64,000 bases of DNA from Mesomycoplasma ovipneumoniae (lineage in GTDB: Bacteria > Bacillota_I > Bacilli_A > Mycoplasmatales > Metamycoplasmataceae). Location of the stretch: the NCBI RefSeq assembly GCF_035918255.1, contig NZ_CP142136.1, forward strand, positions 310,001-374,000, given 5' to 3'. Each line of letters opens with the position of its first letter. The first letter of the stretch is position 1. A program made the translations under genes and the position numbers. This document shows positions 19,670 through 36,960 of this stretch, one piece after another. The notes under the pieces are model-generated. The model was given only the letters and a program-made list of their open reading frames with translations. It was not told where the DNA came from and ran no database searches.

Positions 19670-20075
19670 TAGATCGCTTTGCCCCCTTAATTTATTAACT
19701 CATTCTTTTCTTGCATTAATTAACCGCTTAGAATTATACCATTTTTTTAAAATAATATATAATTTATTTTTATTTTATTTATTAGGATAGTTTTTGGCTT
19801 ATTTGTTTTGGCTTTGGTCTTACTATGAGCACAGAAAATGCCTTAATTTTAGCATATTTTTAATAAAAAGGAAAAAATAATTTTCTTTTTGGTATAATTT
19901 TACTATTTATGAAAATTATAATTTAAAAAAATAGGAGAAAATCATTCATTAAGTCAAAAAAATAATTTATAATATGTTTCGAAATTCAAACAACCTGCAA
20001 AAAAAAAAAAAAAAGGATAATTAAGTATTTCAAAAATAAAAAAAATTAATTTTTTTTGGTATAATTTTTTACATT
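19670..20075. promoter_or_regulatory. Divergent promoter region between secA and the P159-like gene, with poly(A)16
   Basis: The minus-strand -10 for secA is TATAAT at 19733-19738. On the plus strand a TATAAT at 19893-19898 stands 11 bases before an ATG that opens only a five-codon frame (MKIII), followed by AGGAGA. A run of 16 A lies at 19999-20014. A second TATAAT at 20060-20065 stands ten bases before the P159-like ATG at 20076. Transcription from it would give a leader of only about 3 nt with no Shine-Dalgarno. No other gene is visible. Confidence 0.6.
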
Positions 20076-23000
20076 ATGAAAAAAGAAATTCGCAACAAAG
20101 TATTAATAGTTTTAGCGGGACTTAGTTTCATCGGAATTACAGCCGGAGTTGGTATTGGTCTTCAACGATCAGCACTTAACTCGTCTTATCAACAATTATT
20201 TGATAATGACAAGTCCGAAACGAAATTAAACCCGCCAATAAACGATGCTGATTTGGTCGCTGCCATCAGCAATTTTAGTCTAAAACCTGAATGAAGCAAA
20301 ATTTCAGCTTCTCAGGCATTTAAATTACACACAGATCCATTATATGCTTTTAAATTAAGTCAAGCAGTTGATTTTTCAAAAGTTGATAATAAATTTTCTG
20401 ATTTATTTTTTGACATTCAAGTAACTGAAGAAACAAAGGTTGAGTCAAATTCAATTAAGAACTTAACCGTTTTTGTTTTTGATAAAAAAACAAAAAAAGA
20501 AGTAGCAAGTCGTGCTTTTAGTGCTAGTCTTTCTGGATTTAGTGCTATTGCTAATCAAGATTTTCTTGAAAATTTCATTGCCGAGTCTTCAAAATACAAT
20601 CTTGATAAGTCTCAATTAACTAAAAAGTTTGCTTCAGATTCAATTTTTCCTTCAGCTTTTGCCCTTAAATTTCAAGATCAATTACTAACTAACCTTCGTA
20701 AAATTTCTCCTGAAATTTTTAGTGGAGCTAATGTAGCAACTGCGACCCAAGTTAGTGCTCTTTCTGGAATAGCAAGTCAGTTTCAACAGCAAGGTAGCGG
20801 TGGCGGAGGAACAGGTGGTTCAGCTGGTTCAGGAACATCAACTGAAGGATCAAGTGGAGCATCAACTGGAGGAACAGGCCAAGCATCAGGCGGTGGTTCA
20901 ACAGATGGAGCAACTGGATCAAATGGTGATACTGGTTCAACCGGGGCAGCAGCTGGAACTCAAAATGGCTCAAATCAACCAAGCGTAAGCACTCCTGCTC
21001 CTGAGGCACCTAAAGCTCCTGAAGTTCCTTTAGTTTCTAAACTAAAACCAACAAATTCTAATCTTGAACTTGCATTTAAACAAACTTTAGAATCATTTGG
21101 TGGACTTGAATTAATTGCTGCTTCTGGACTTCAGAGTTTAATTCCAAATGAGTATACTTTATTACCAGTTACTTCTGAAAAATCACTAGTTAAAATTGAT
21201 ATTGATGATACAAAAGGTACTGCAAAAATTTGACTAAAATTATTGGATCAATCCAACAAAGAAAAATTAATTGGGCTAGACATTACTGGTCTTAGTTCAG
21301 TTGAATCAGTTCAAAATAAAATATTTGCAAAAATAAATAAAAATCAAAATAAATATATTAGTCTAAAACCACAAGTTGCGGAATATTTTAGAAAAAATCC
21401 AGGACAAAGTCTTGCTAAATTAATTTCTGATTATCAAAAACAAAGTTCAGCTGCAGGCTCAAAGGTGGCTGAGGTTTTTGATGCATATCAAAAAGATAAT
21501 GATAAAATCAAAAAAGCAATCATGGGTGAGCCGTCAGGTACAGCTACACCAGCACAACCTGAGTCTGCAGGACAAGGCAGTGGAGAAACTCAAAGCGAAT
21601 TTGAAAAACAATTAACAGAACTTAGCAAAAAAGATTCAAAAACAACCGACGCAATTAAAAAATATCTAAAAGACGAATATAATATCGATCTTCCGACAGA
21701 AACCCAACAACCTACCGCTGTTCAGGCAAGTGTTGCTGCACTTTCGTCTACCGAAGTTCAAGGACAAGAACAGCAACAACAGCCTCAGCAACAGCAACCG
21801 CAGCAACAACAGCCTCAACAACAACAGCCGCAGCAACAACAACCTCAACAAGAAACTCAGACTCAGACTCCAGAACAACCTAAACAAGACACTCCTGAAG
21901 ACATAGCTAAAAAAGATAAAGCCTTTTACGCCCCTTATTTTGAAATTTATAATTACCAATTACCAACTATGCAGTCTGAAGGTAAATCTGTTGTAGTTAC
22001 CCCAGATAAATTAGATTTTTGATTTGAAACTAATAGTAATCTTAAAGTTGGTGATTATAATTTTGATTTTTCAATAGATCAAAAACAGGACGAGTCAAGC
22101 ACAGCTAAAACTTTAAAACTTAATGTTAATTTTCAAGCTGATTCTAATTTCAAATTAGAAGTAAGTCCTGAAAATGTTCCATATTTAGAAATTTATGAGG
22201 GTATTGAAAAACCTAAAGTTCAAAGTACCGAGTCTCAAACAGTAAATGTTGCTGTTGCAACAACTACAGCACCAGAATCATTTAAATTTACAGGTTGAAC
22301 ATTCCCAATCACAATTGATTTTAAAGGTTCTAAAACTCAACAAGAACTCGAAAAATTAGTTGGTAATAATCACAAAGTAGATTTCAATAATTCACTTCCT
22401 TATTTATTATTCCAATCAGATTTAGATAATATTTTCAAAACTGCAAAACTTGATTCATGATTTAGTCTTTCAGATAGTGAAAAAAATCAAGCCAAAGCTT
22501 ATTTAAAATCAACACTAAATCCAATTAGTGTTCCAATAAGTTTGCAAAAACCTAAAGTTGAAGCTACCCCAGCTCCAGCAACACCGGCTAATCCGCCGGC
22601 TCCAGCAAATCCACCGGCAACTCCAGCTACTCCAGCTCCAAATTCAGGCGCTTCAGGTGCATCTTCTGGCTCAAGTTCATCTTCTAGTTCAAGTACAGAT
22701 TCATCTTCATCTTCAACCTCAAGCTCAAGTTCTTCTTCTAGCTCAAGTTCTTCTAGTTCAAGCTCAAGTTCAGGTGCTGCAGCAACTTCTACTTCTTCGG
22801 TAGCAAATAATGCAACACCTTTCCAAGATACAGCAACTCCTCCAGCTCAAGAAGAAACATTTGCTTTTGGTGATTATTTAATTAATTATCTTGATAAGTT
22901 TGGAACATTTACATTAGCTCAAGGTCAAAAATTAGCAATATCAAGTCAATATGACGAGAAAAATCGTTCATATAATTTTGTTTTTGAAGTTCGTGATAGT

Positions 23001-24320
23001 GATAATGATGCAATTGCCTCATCAGTCTTTGGTTTTGTTGGTATTAATAAAAATAATGGTGCTCTTAGAAAATCACTTGCTTATGGACCAGATGTTTTCA
23101 TTGACGGAAGTTCAGGACTTGAATATCATGCTCATGAAGGTACTCCATCTAAGCCAATTTTAACTAATATTAGCTCAGCAAATAGTACAGCATTCCAATT
23201 TAAAGTAAATAATTTTACTGACAATAGTGCACTTGATAATTTACTTCAAGACAATGGCTTTTATAACCAAAGAGCTACTAACGGAAAAGGTTTAGCTATT
23301 AAACAACCGCTTCTTTATGAATTTGACGGTGAAGGTAAACGAATTATTAAAACATTCGGACGCCAAGTTGAAAAATCAACAATGGATAAAGGGGTTTTAT
23401 ATTTCACCTTTAAACTTAGCGATGTTTTAGCAAAACCAGAAACACTCCTAAATCAATCATATAAATTATTATCAACCGCTCCAGATGCAAGAGAAGGTTC
23501 ATTTGGTGCGACTCATCTTGAATTATTCCGTACTTTTGATATAAAAGGCGAAACTGGAATTTTTACAACACTAAATTTAGGTTGAAGAACTGAAAAAGCC
23601 CGTTCATTAGCAATTGATAAAAGTCAAGTACCAACAACTGAACATGATTGGCAAACAAAAGGATTAATTGTTTTCCGTGATGCTGATCCAACAGGCACAG
23701 AAGATTCATCTAAACTTTACGATTATAAAGATGGAATGGATGATTTTGAAGTTGGACAAGGTCAAAAAATTACTCCTACAGATCCATCAAAAACCATTAC
23801 AGCTACTGACGTAAATGATGTAAATGAAATTTTTAGAAAATATTTCCCTGAACCTCACAATACTGACCTCTTCGCCCAAGGACAAGGACAAATTTACAAA
23901 GAAGATGGTATTTGGTTTAATCACACAAGACCAAACGGAAATGTTGCACTTGAGTCATTTTTAGATAAAACCTTAATTTTAGAAGTTCGTATTGATGATT
24001 CTTCAGTTACATTTAGTTTGATTGCCCAAAGAGAACCAAACCAAGATCCATATGTTTGAACAAGTCAACTAAAATCAATTTATAAAGATGCTAAACGCAA
24101 TATTAATCCAGATACCCCAATTGGTGTATTGTTTGGACGTGGAATTGATTATTCCCAAATTGGTGATCGAATAATTAATAGTCTTGATGATTCTTCAGCT
24201 AAAGAACGTGATGGAATCACATTCAAATCTCTTGCTGTCTTTAAAGGTGAGAGACTACTTAAAGATGACAAAGCTCGTCTTGAGGTACGTAAAGCATTTA
24301 TTGATCAATATTTTAAATAA
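20076..24320 (+). CDS. P159-like cilium/heparin-binding adhesin (P97/P102 superfamily)
   Basis: 1414 residues as one frame with UGA as Trp. The start MKKEIRNKVLIVLAGLSFIG is a short basic segment plus a signal anchor (about 8-28). Three low-complexity linkers occur: Gly/Ser/Thr-rich at about 242-302, a PQQQ repeat at about 564-593, and a poly-Ser run at about 862-905. After the poly-Ser comes TPFQD (T914 to D918), a match to the S/T-X-F-X-D/E processing site of this family. Length, operon position before a P216-like gene and domain style match M. hyopneumoniae P159 (mhp494), a processed surface adhesin. P146 also has a poly-Ser run, so it is an alternative. No ribosome site is present, and the transcript looks leaderless. 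Confidence 0.8.
20800..20985 (+). repeat. Gly/Ser/Thr-rich low-complexity coding repeat
   Basis: Short degenerate GGA/TCA/ACA codon repeats encode a flexible linker (GSGGGGTGGSAGSGTSTEGS and onward) between the N-terminal domain and the next domain of the P159-like protein. Confidence 0.7.
21766..21855 (+). repeat. Tandem 15-bp coding repeat (Pro-Gln4)
   Basis: Five near-identical 15-bp units encode PQQQQ. The codons vary (CAA/CAG, CCT/CCG), and the units are in frame so length changes would alter the linker without breaking the gene. A candidate variable-number tandem repeat. Confidence 0.75.
22655..22790 (+). repeat. Poly-serine coding tract
   Basis: About 40 Ser codons (TCA, TCT, AGT, AGC mixed) broken by a few Thr/Asp. 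Poly-Ser tracts in this adhesin family are length-variable and used for strain typing in M. hyopneumoniae. Confidence 0.75.
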
Positions 24321-24457
24321 CAAAGACTTAACAAAATATTAAAAAAACAATATTATGTTAAATAATAATTAATATTAATAAATTTAAATTAAGTATTTAG
24401 TTATTTAAAAAATAACTAAATTAAAAGAATAATATAGTAAAAAACCCGGAGGTTTTT

Positions 24458-27400
24458 ATGCAAAAGAATAAGGCAAAAATATTGATCGGTAGTGCCGCTG
24501 CAATTGTACTAATGTCGACGGTCTTTGGAACTGTTGCTGGCCTTGCTGCTAAAACTAAATATCGCGGAGTTAATCCTACCCAAGGTGTTGTTAGTCAACT
24601 TGGACTAATTGATTCAGTAAGCTTTAAACCAAGTGTTGCTCACTTTACTAGTGATTATAAAACTGTTAAACAAGCACTTTTGGGGGGTAAAGTATTTAAT
24701 GCCCAAAGTAGCGAGTTTAGCGATTTTGCAAGCAAATTCAATTTTTTAACTAATAATGGTCGTAGTGTTTTAGCAATTCCAAATAAATATAAAGTAATTA
24801 TTGAAAAATTTGAAGCCCAAGACGAACAACAACGTTTTTTCCTTTCCTTTCATTTAGAAGAAACTCTTGAAGACAAAAATGTTGCCCGCTCGGCAACAAA
24901 ATCAATTTACCTTTCGGTAGTTGATGCTCCGCGAGCAGCTTTGGCTCAATTTAGTGATATTGTTGACTCTAATTTTGCTAATTTAGTTCCTAGTCCTCTT
25001 TCTCATTTTTCATCAAGCTCAGTTAGACCTTTAGGACTAACTCGTGCTGATGATTTTGCAAAAACATTAAATCAACTTGAGTCATTAGAGGATTTTGAGT
25101 CTCATTTAAGCAAATTTTTTGATATCCAGGCAATTAAAGCAAAAATTCGTCTTGAGTCCCAAGGTTTTGGTTTTGCCAAAGGTGACTTAGAAGAGCCTTT
25201 TGAGTTTAGTTTTGTTAAAAATCCACAAAACCCAAATGAGTGAGCAACAAGTCTCAACCAAGAAGTTCCAGCGGTTCGTTTATATTTAAAAACTGAATTT
25301 ACTAGTCAGGCAAAAGCAACTCTGGCTAATTATAAAAATAAAGACGAGTCATTTTTAACTTCAATTGACTTAATTGCCAAAGATAAGTCTACTTGATTTG
25401 CTAATACCAAAGATCTAAGCGATCAACTCGATGTTAATTTACTTGATGCTTCTGATTATTATCTTGATCCTGATAAGCCTCAGACTGATGCGCTGCAAGA
25501 ACCTGAGACTTTACTTCCTTCATCACTTAGTCTTTTTCAACGTGATTCATTAAGACAGTCTGGCTCAATTGGTAAATTTTCATTGTTTCGTTATGATGCA
25601 ATTAATTTTTATAAACAACTTCAAGAACTTGTAAGTAAGCCAGCAGCAATTAAAGATATAGTTGATGCTAGTCTAAGTCGCGGTCTAACATTTTCTTTTG
25701 GTAAATACGATTTACTTTTTGATAATTTACGCCAACATCTTGATTATGACTTTTTAGTTTCAAATGCTAAAATTCGTCAAAACTCAGTTTCAAAAAAATT
25801 ATTTATTGAACTGCCAATTAAAATCAAACTAAAATCTTCAATTTTTGGCGACAGCGGTCAAGACATCAAAACTGTTTTAGAAAAAACTGTAAGTTTTAAA
25901 CTTGATAATTTCCGTGATCAAGATATCGAAGATGCCTTAGCAAGCCTTTATCCTGAACTTAGTCAGCAACTAAAAGCATTAAAAAGCGCTCAAAGCCAAA
26001 ACGCTCAACAACTAGCTGATACTTCGCCAATTCAGTCTCAGTGAGAAGGCAAAACCCTTGGGGCAACCAAAGCAAATCCTTATGACATCAGTCAAGGTGC
26101 ACCTGAGTCTTATTTACTTTCAAAATTCGAAATTCAACAATTAATTAACCAAAAAGACTATAAAAAACTAATTGAACTTTTAAGTGATACAAATAGTTAT
26201 AATATTGACTTTAAATTAGGTTCAACTTTAGCAAACCAAAGTATTCAAGTTCCTAGTGAGACAGAAATTGCTAATTTAAATGTAACAATTGACTCAGCTC
26301 AGGCATTAAAAAATGCTGATATTTATTCAGTTTCAACTTCGGCATTTAAAAATCGTGCTTCTTTATTTGCTTACTTTCGTCATCTTTTATCATTAGATCC
26401 CAAAGAGGCAGTTAAAAAACTTGTTGATATAGGTACCCAAATCGGCCTTGAATTTGAAGGCTACCAAGACTTACCGCTAAATCCAACTCTGGCTGATTTA
26501 GCAAAAGTAAAAATTCATACTCAATTTGATAACTACCAACACACCCAAGCTTTTGTTAACCAACAAGAAACAGACTTTAACGTAACAACATTTGGTCTCA
26601 AACTTCTTGATTTTAACGGTTATTTTGCTAATGATATTACAAGCCCAAATCAAGGAATGGCTTTATTTTTACCTGCAAGTCTAAGCCGTGATTCAGTTCA
26701 GTCAACTGCAGGTACTAATTCAACCCAAACTCCTGATTGAAAAGCTGAAATTGCTAATAAACTTGGTGATAAAAACCAGTTAGCCCAATTACCTTTTGCA
26801 ATTTGAGATAAAATTATCGGTCAAGAAAAAGCAGCAAACGATAGCCAAAAACTAACATCTAAAATTCTTAATAATTATCAAGAAGCAATTAAAATCGCTA
26901 AACAACCAGCTTTTTGAAATACTCTTGATGGTAATTCATCTCAAGTTCCTTTTAAAGATAATAAATTTAGTAAAATTGCTACCCTAAGTGATTTAGTTTT
27001 TGCCTTTTATACCCAAGCTGCTTTAACTAATAATTGAAATGAATATCAAGACTCAGGAGCACGTCCTTCAATTAAATTTGAAATTCAAGAAGATAGCCAA
27101 ACTTCTAACACTCAAGATTCAAACATAATTGGTCTAAGTATCAAATATGTTGTTGGCTTTGATGACAATGCTGGTAATTTTGTTGATGATGTTATTTCAT
27201 CAACACCACAAACAATTTTTATTCGGACATCAGGACAATCTGAGGCACAAGTAAAACAAAGAAATAATTTAAACCAAATGGTTGAAGATGCTCCACTTTC
27301 AAGTCAGTCATTAATTCTTGATGCTGAAAAATTTGGTCATTTACAAATTCTTGCTAATTCAATTTATGACAAGAAAAAACCAGCACCAGAAGTAGTTCCT

Positions 27401-29935
27401 CCACGAGATTCAAAATTCCGTTGAATTGATGACAAAGTTCCTGTTGAGCCTCGTCCAGAAGTTCAAAGTACCGCCCCAAATCAAGATGAATTTTTTAAAG
27501 ATAAATTAAAACCAGTTGCTGTTGAGGTCTCAACTTTTGCTAGCCTTGAAGAGAGTCCTTATTTTGCTAGTCCATTCCAAGACGATAGCCAAAATAATCA
27601 AAATTCAGATTCAACAAGTCAAGAACAAAACGAAGATTTACAAACACTAAAACAAAAATTGGAAATTCTTTTAGGTCAAGAATTTAGTTCTTATTTTAGT
27701 CAACTTGATCCAAGTCTTACTTTTGAAATCGATTCAGTCAAAGAAGTCTCACCACAAGTCTATAGTGTTAGTCTTTCATTAGTAAAAACTATTAATGATG
27801 GCAATAAAACAACCAAAGTTAAATCAGATAAAAGTCTAACACTACTAGTACACAAACAACAAACTAATATTCCTGAATTAGCTAAATCTCCGCAAGTTTC
27901 AAATACTTCTTGGGCTAAACAATACAATCCTGACCAGCCTTTGGCAAATTCAACAACAATAACTCTTGAATTTAAAAACCCAATACCAGTTGATGCCAAT
28001 GGTCGGCCAACAAGTCAGTGATTATCTTCAGTGCCGGTGACAATTCACCCAGTATTATTAACTCAAGTAGAACGAGCACTTGATATTCCCTGAGAGCGTA
28101 CTAATGCAGAGTTAGCAAAAAAAACAAACCAAGATACATGAGCGGGTAGGTTTAATAGCACTAAAAGAGAAGAAGTACTAAAACAAAGAGATGAAAAGGA
28201 AAAACAACTCCAAGAAGCTGCAAAAAAACTAACCGACACACCAAAACCCACTAACGAACCCGATCTCCCGCCATCTGCGTTTCAACCAAAAATACATTTA
28301 TCTTTAAATCAACAAATTAATACTTCAACTCAAGTTAAGGTCGAAAATCTTCGACGTGTTAGTGAAAAGGTTTTAAGTTTTGATTTAGATAGTACCAACA
28401 TAAAAAGGCTAATCAATGCTCCGATTGAAATAGCTTCTAGTCTTACCGCCGATGAAGTCTATAATCAATTAATTCTAAACGATAAACAACATTCAAACTT
28501 TGCCTTTATAAAACCTAAGTTTATAGTAGAAAAAACTGTTGGAATACCATGGCAAACAATTAAGAAGCCAGAATTAAAATCTAAAGATTTAAATAGAGAC
28601 CCCGAATGGTATAAAAAAGCAATAAATAGTAAAATCTCAGAGGTCCAGAAACTCGCCGAGTCCACCAAGGACAAAGATCAGATTACGTTCCGCGGCAATT
28701 CCACCTCCGCCCCCAATGGTGCAACATACGCGATATTGAAACACAATCATGACCCTCTAACTAGTTTATTCGACGGTGACCCAGCTGACAACCTCCAAGC
28801 TTTATCATTCCAAGTATATGATCCAAGTAATTTCATTTCTAAATATGCAAGCTCCAAAAATACCCAACAAGTTAGTGTCTCTACTACTAATTCTAGTTCA
28901 ACCAGCCCTAAATCACAATTAGATTTGTATTCTTATCGTCTAAATAAAACACTTGAGACTAATGAAAGAAAAGGATGAACTAACGTTCATCCAAGCCAAA
29001 GTCTTAATGTACGTAGTAATTTAAGACTTCCTAATAATTATTTAAATATTATTTTAAATCAACCAACTAAAGTTACTTTTTATAATTCAAGTGATTTTAT
29101 AAGAGATCTTTTTAGTGATCCTAATTCAAAAGATGAAGACATTAAAAAATATTCTTGAGCCGTTAAAGAAAAAGTTGGATCAAATGCCGTTGATTGAGGA
29201 ACATCTTATTTTAATCTTTGGTATCCAAAAGAAATAATTGAAAAACAACCAAATATAATAACAGCTAATTTAACTGATTTATTATTTGTTGATCCTGATG
29301 AACTTGAAAAAAACCAAAAAATGATTGCACCAAATTTAGTTCAATGATGACCAAATTTCCGTAATTCTGAAACTGCGGTTATTCAGACAACTGAAAATGC
29401 AGAAGCAAAAGGCAAAGTTCTTCAAAACCCAATTGGATGGACAAAAATTCAAGATGGTGGATATAATCTCCGGGTAAGAAAAACTTCATTTAATCGTGAG
29501 ACCCGTACTTTTACCTTGACAACAAATATACCAGTACCAACTCAAGACTATTCACAAGTAGTTAAAGACACTGACGACTGACGTTTTGTTTTCCAAAATG
29601 ATGATGGTCAAATTGCAATGCTTAAGGCAACACTAGTAAATAAAAACTCTAATAACCCTGATTTTAGAGAAAATGGTGCACTTCAATTTGAAACAGTTAT
29701 TCCTGATCATTTCTTTTCTTCAAATGTAAGATTTGCAGGTATATTCAAACAAGAAGATAAAAAACTAAAATGACTGCCAATTATTGATACTGAATTTATC
29801 ATTGATGATCGTTATTTTAATAACATCACCACTGATACGTTAGACTTGAAAAATGCAAATGCACGAGGTCTTACTAACAATGCTTTTGGTAATGTCTTTA
29901 AAGAATTTAACATTCATAAGCCAAAAAACAATTAA
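24458..29935 (+). CDS. P216-like adhesin, copy 1 (P97/P102 superfamily)
   Basis: 1825 residues with GGAGG eight bases before the ATG. The N terminus MQKNKAKILIGSAAAIVLMS is a signal anchor, followed by KYRGVNPTQGVVSQLGLIDS. Around residue 1038 is SPFQD (S1038 to D1042), a match to the family cleavage motif, followed by an acidic disordered stretch. Cutting there would give pieces of roughly 118 and 88 kDa, like the P120 and P85 products of M. hyopneumoniae P216 (mhp493). The first ~1187 residues are almost identical to copy 2; the middle (about 1190-1430) differs and the C-terminal ~400 residues are related again. A GC-rich patch lies at 28640-28735. It is outward-facing and probably binds cilia or glycosaminoglycans (inference from the family). 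Confidence 0.82.
28640..28735 (+). other. GC-rich codon patch inside P216-like copy 1
   Basis: About 95 bp with many C- and G-ending codons (GCC, TCC, ACC, CGC), encoding KLAESTKDKDQITFRGNSTS and onward. It contrasts sharply with the AT-rich sequence on both sides and has no counterpart in copy 2. The frame is preserved. Confidence 0.65.
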
Positions 29936-30125
29936 CTAAAATAATTTAGAATTATCTTAATTTAAAATCTAAACATAAAAAATAATTCAACACTACATTA
30001 AATCTTCTAAGAGTAATTATTAACAACAATAAATTAATACTTAAAACTATCATAAACATTTATTGATTGACTTTTAACTAATTAAAAAAAATTTAAAATT
30101 AAGTAAAAATAAATTTTAAATTTAG

Positions 30126-30131
30126 TATAAT
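30126..30131 (+). promoter_or_regulatory. Probable -10 box for P216-like copy 2
   Basis: AGTATAAT lies 56 bp before the ATG at 30188 in the 252-bp gap between the two copies. The second gene may therefore be transcribed independently as well as by read-through. Confidence 0.5.
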
Positions 30132-30187
30132 TCTTTTTGTTCAAAATAACAAAAATAATGAAAAAAGGAAAAAACCTGGAGGGTTTT

Positions 30188-35746
<5,559 letters not shown>

Positions 35747-35768
35747 TTAATTTTTAAATAAATCAAAC

Positions 35769-35803
35769 AAAACCCCTATTGGTCTCAATAGGGGTTTTTC
35801 TTT
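35769..35803 (+). terminator. Terminator of the adhesin cluster
   Basis: AAAACCCCTATTG pairs with CAATAGGGGTTTT (loop GTCT) and is followed by T-rich sequence. It starts 23 bases after the stop of P216-like copy 2. Confidence 0.92.
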
Positions 35804-35845
35804 AATTTTAAAAATATTTTAGATTTTTGCTTTAGCTCCCAAAAA

Positions 35846-36938
35846 ATTAAGTTATAATAAAACTCCCGTTAAGAATACAAAAATAAATTTTAACCTTAGA
35901 ACTAAGAAATCTGTGGCGAGCAAATTAAATTTTAACCGTTTGCAAAAAAAAAAAAAAAATGCTTGGTTTAAAAAAATTTTAAGTTATAATAAAACTCACG
36001 CTAAGAATAAAAGAATAAATTTATTAGAATTAAGGAGGATTAGTTATGTTTTTTTGGCACAATAAACTCAGGTAGCACCAATTTTTGCACTGTGTTTTTA
36101 AGTACGCTAGAAAGCCTTAAATTTACCCGTTTGCAAAAAAAAAAAAAAAATGCTTGGTTTAAAAAAATTTTGAGTTATAATAAAACTCACGCTAAGAATA
36201 CAAGAATAAATTTTGATGTTGAATTAAGGAGGAATTAGTTATGTTTTTGGCACAATAAACTCAGATAATGCCATTTTTCCATTATGGCTTTAAATTTAAT
36301 GGAATGCCTTAAATTTGACCGTTTAGAAATCTCCAAATTTAAGGATTTTAATTATGGCTCTTTCAAAACTTCATATATTTTTTTAGGCTCAATGTAAGTA
36401 AAAAACGAGTTTTCTATTTACATTGAGTTTAAATAGTAGTTGTATTTTTTTATGATTTTTGTTAGTGTTTTAAACTAAAAAAGCTAGTTTAGATATTTTA
36501 TAATTTTGCTTTTTAAGTTAAAATTATGGCTTTTTTAGTTTGTTTTATTTGATTAATAAGTAGATTTTTTCTTTCGCGGGCGTTAGATTTAAAATTCAGT
36601 CTTTTTGCCTTGATAAATAATAAAAGGCGCTTTGACTTGCTTGTTTTAGGTGATGTACAATTATTTTTGGTTATAAATAATAAAAATCTGATTCAAACCT
36701 TTACCTGTTTTTAAAACTTTAAATATCAAGTTTAGCCAAATTTTGATAGAAATTAAAAAATATTGAGTTGTTTCTTGTCTAGAATTTGTAAAATATTAGT
36801 TTAAAAATTCAGGTAACTAGTTTTTATGTATGATTTTCCCGAGTTTCCCAGTTTTAAACCAAAAATTCACTTTTTAGTGAATATAAATTTGAAAAAACAC
36901 CCGTAAATTAAACCAGGACAAAAAAAATTAACACTAAG
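35846..36938 (+). repeat. Dispersed structured repeat, copy 3, with three tandem promoter modules
   Basis: No protein gene lies between 35747 and 36960. The promoter part is present three times: TATAAT at 35853-35858, 35985-35990 and 36176-36181, the last two each preceded by 16 A (35944-35959 and 36135-36150). Two modules carry AAGGAGG and a mini-ORF: 36241-36258 encodes MFLAQ, and 36046-36075 has two extra T and reads MFFWHNKLR. The hairpins CCTTAAATTT/AAATTTAAGG and CTCAATG.../...CATTGAG follow the third module. From about 36600 the sequence is less conserved. It ends with CCCGAGTTTCCCAGTTT near 36839 and a decayed edge. Confidence 0.85.
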
Positions 36939-36955
36939 GTGTTGGCCTTTTTGTC
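36915..36955 (-). terminator. Terminator of the restriction-modification genes
   Basis: GGACAAAAA pairs with TTTTTGTCC around a nested AACACTAAGGTGTT. It lies just beyond the endonuclease stop at 36961 and could serve both strands. Confidence 0.65.
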
Positions 36956-36960
36956 CGAGT

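Noticed and set aside
21666..21959. Leu-rich minus-strand frame
   Set aside because: Antisense of the CAA/CAG-rich Gln repeat in the P159-like gene; a compositional artefact.
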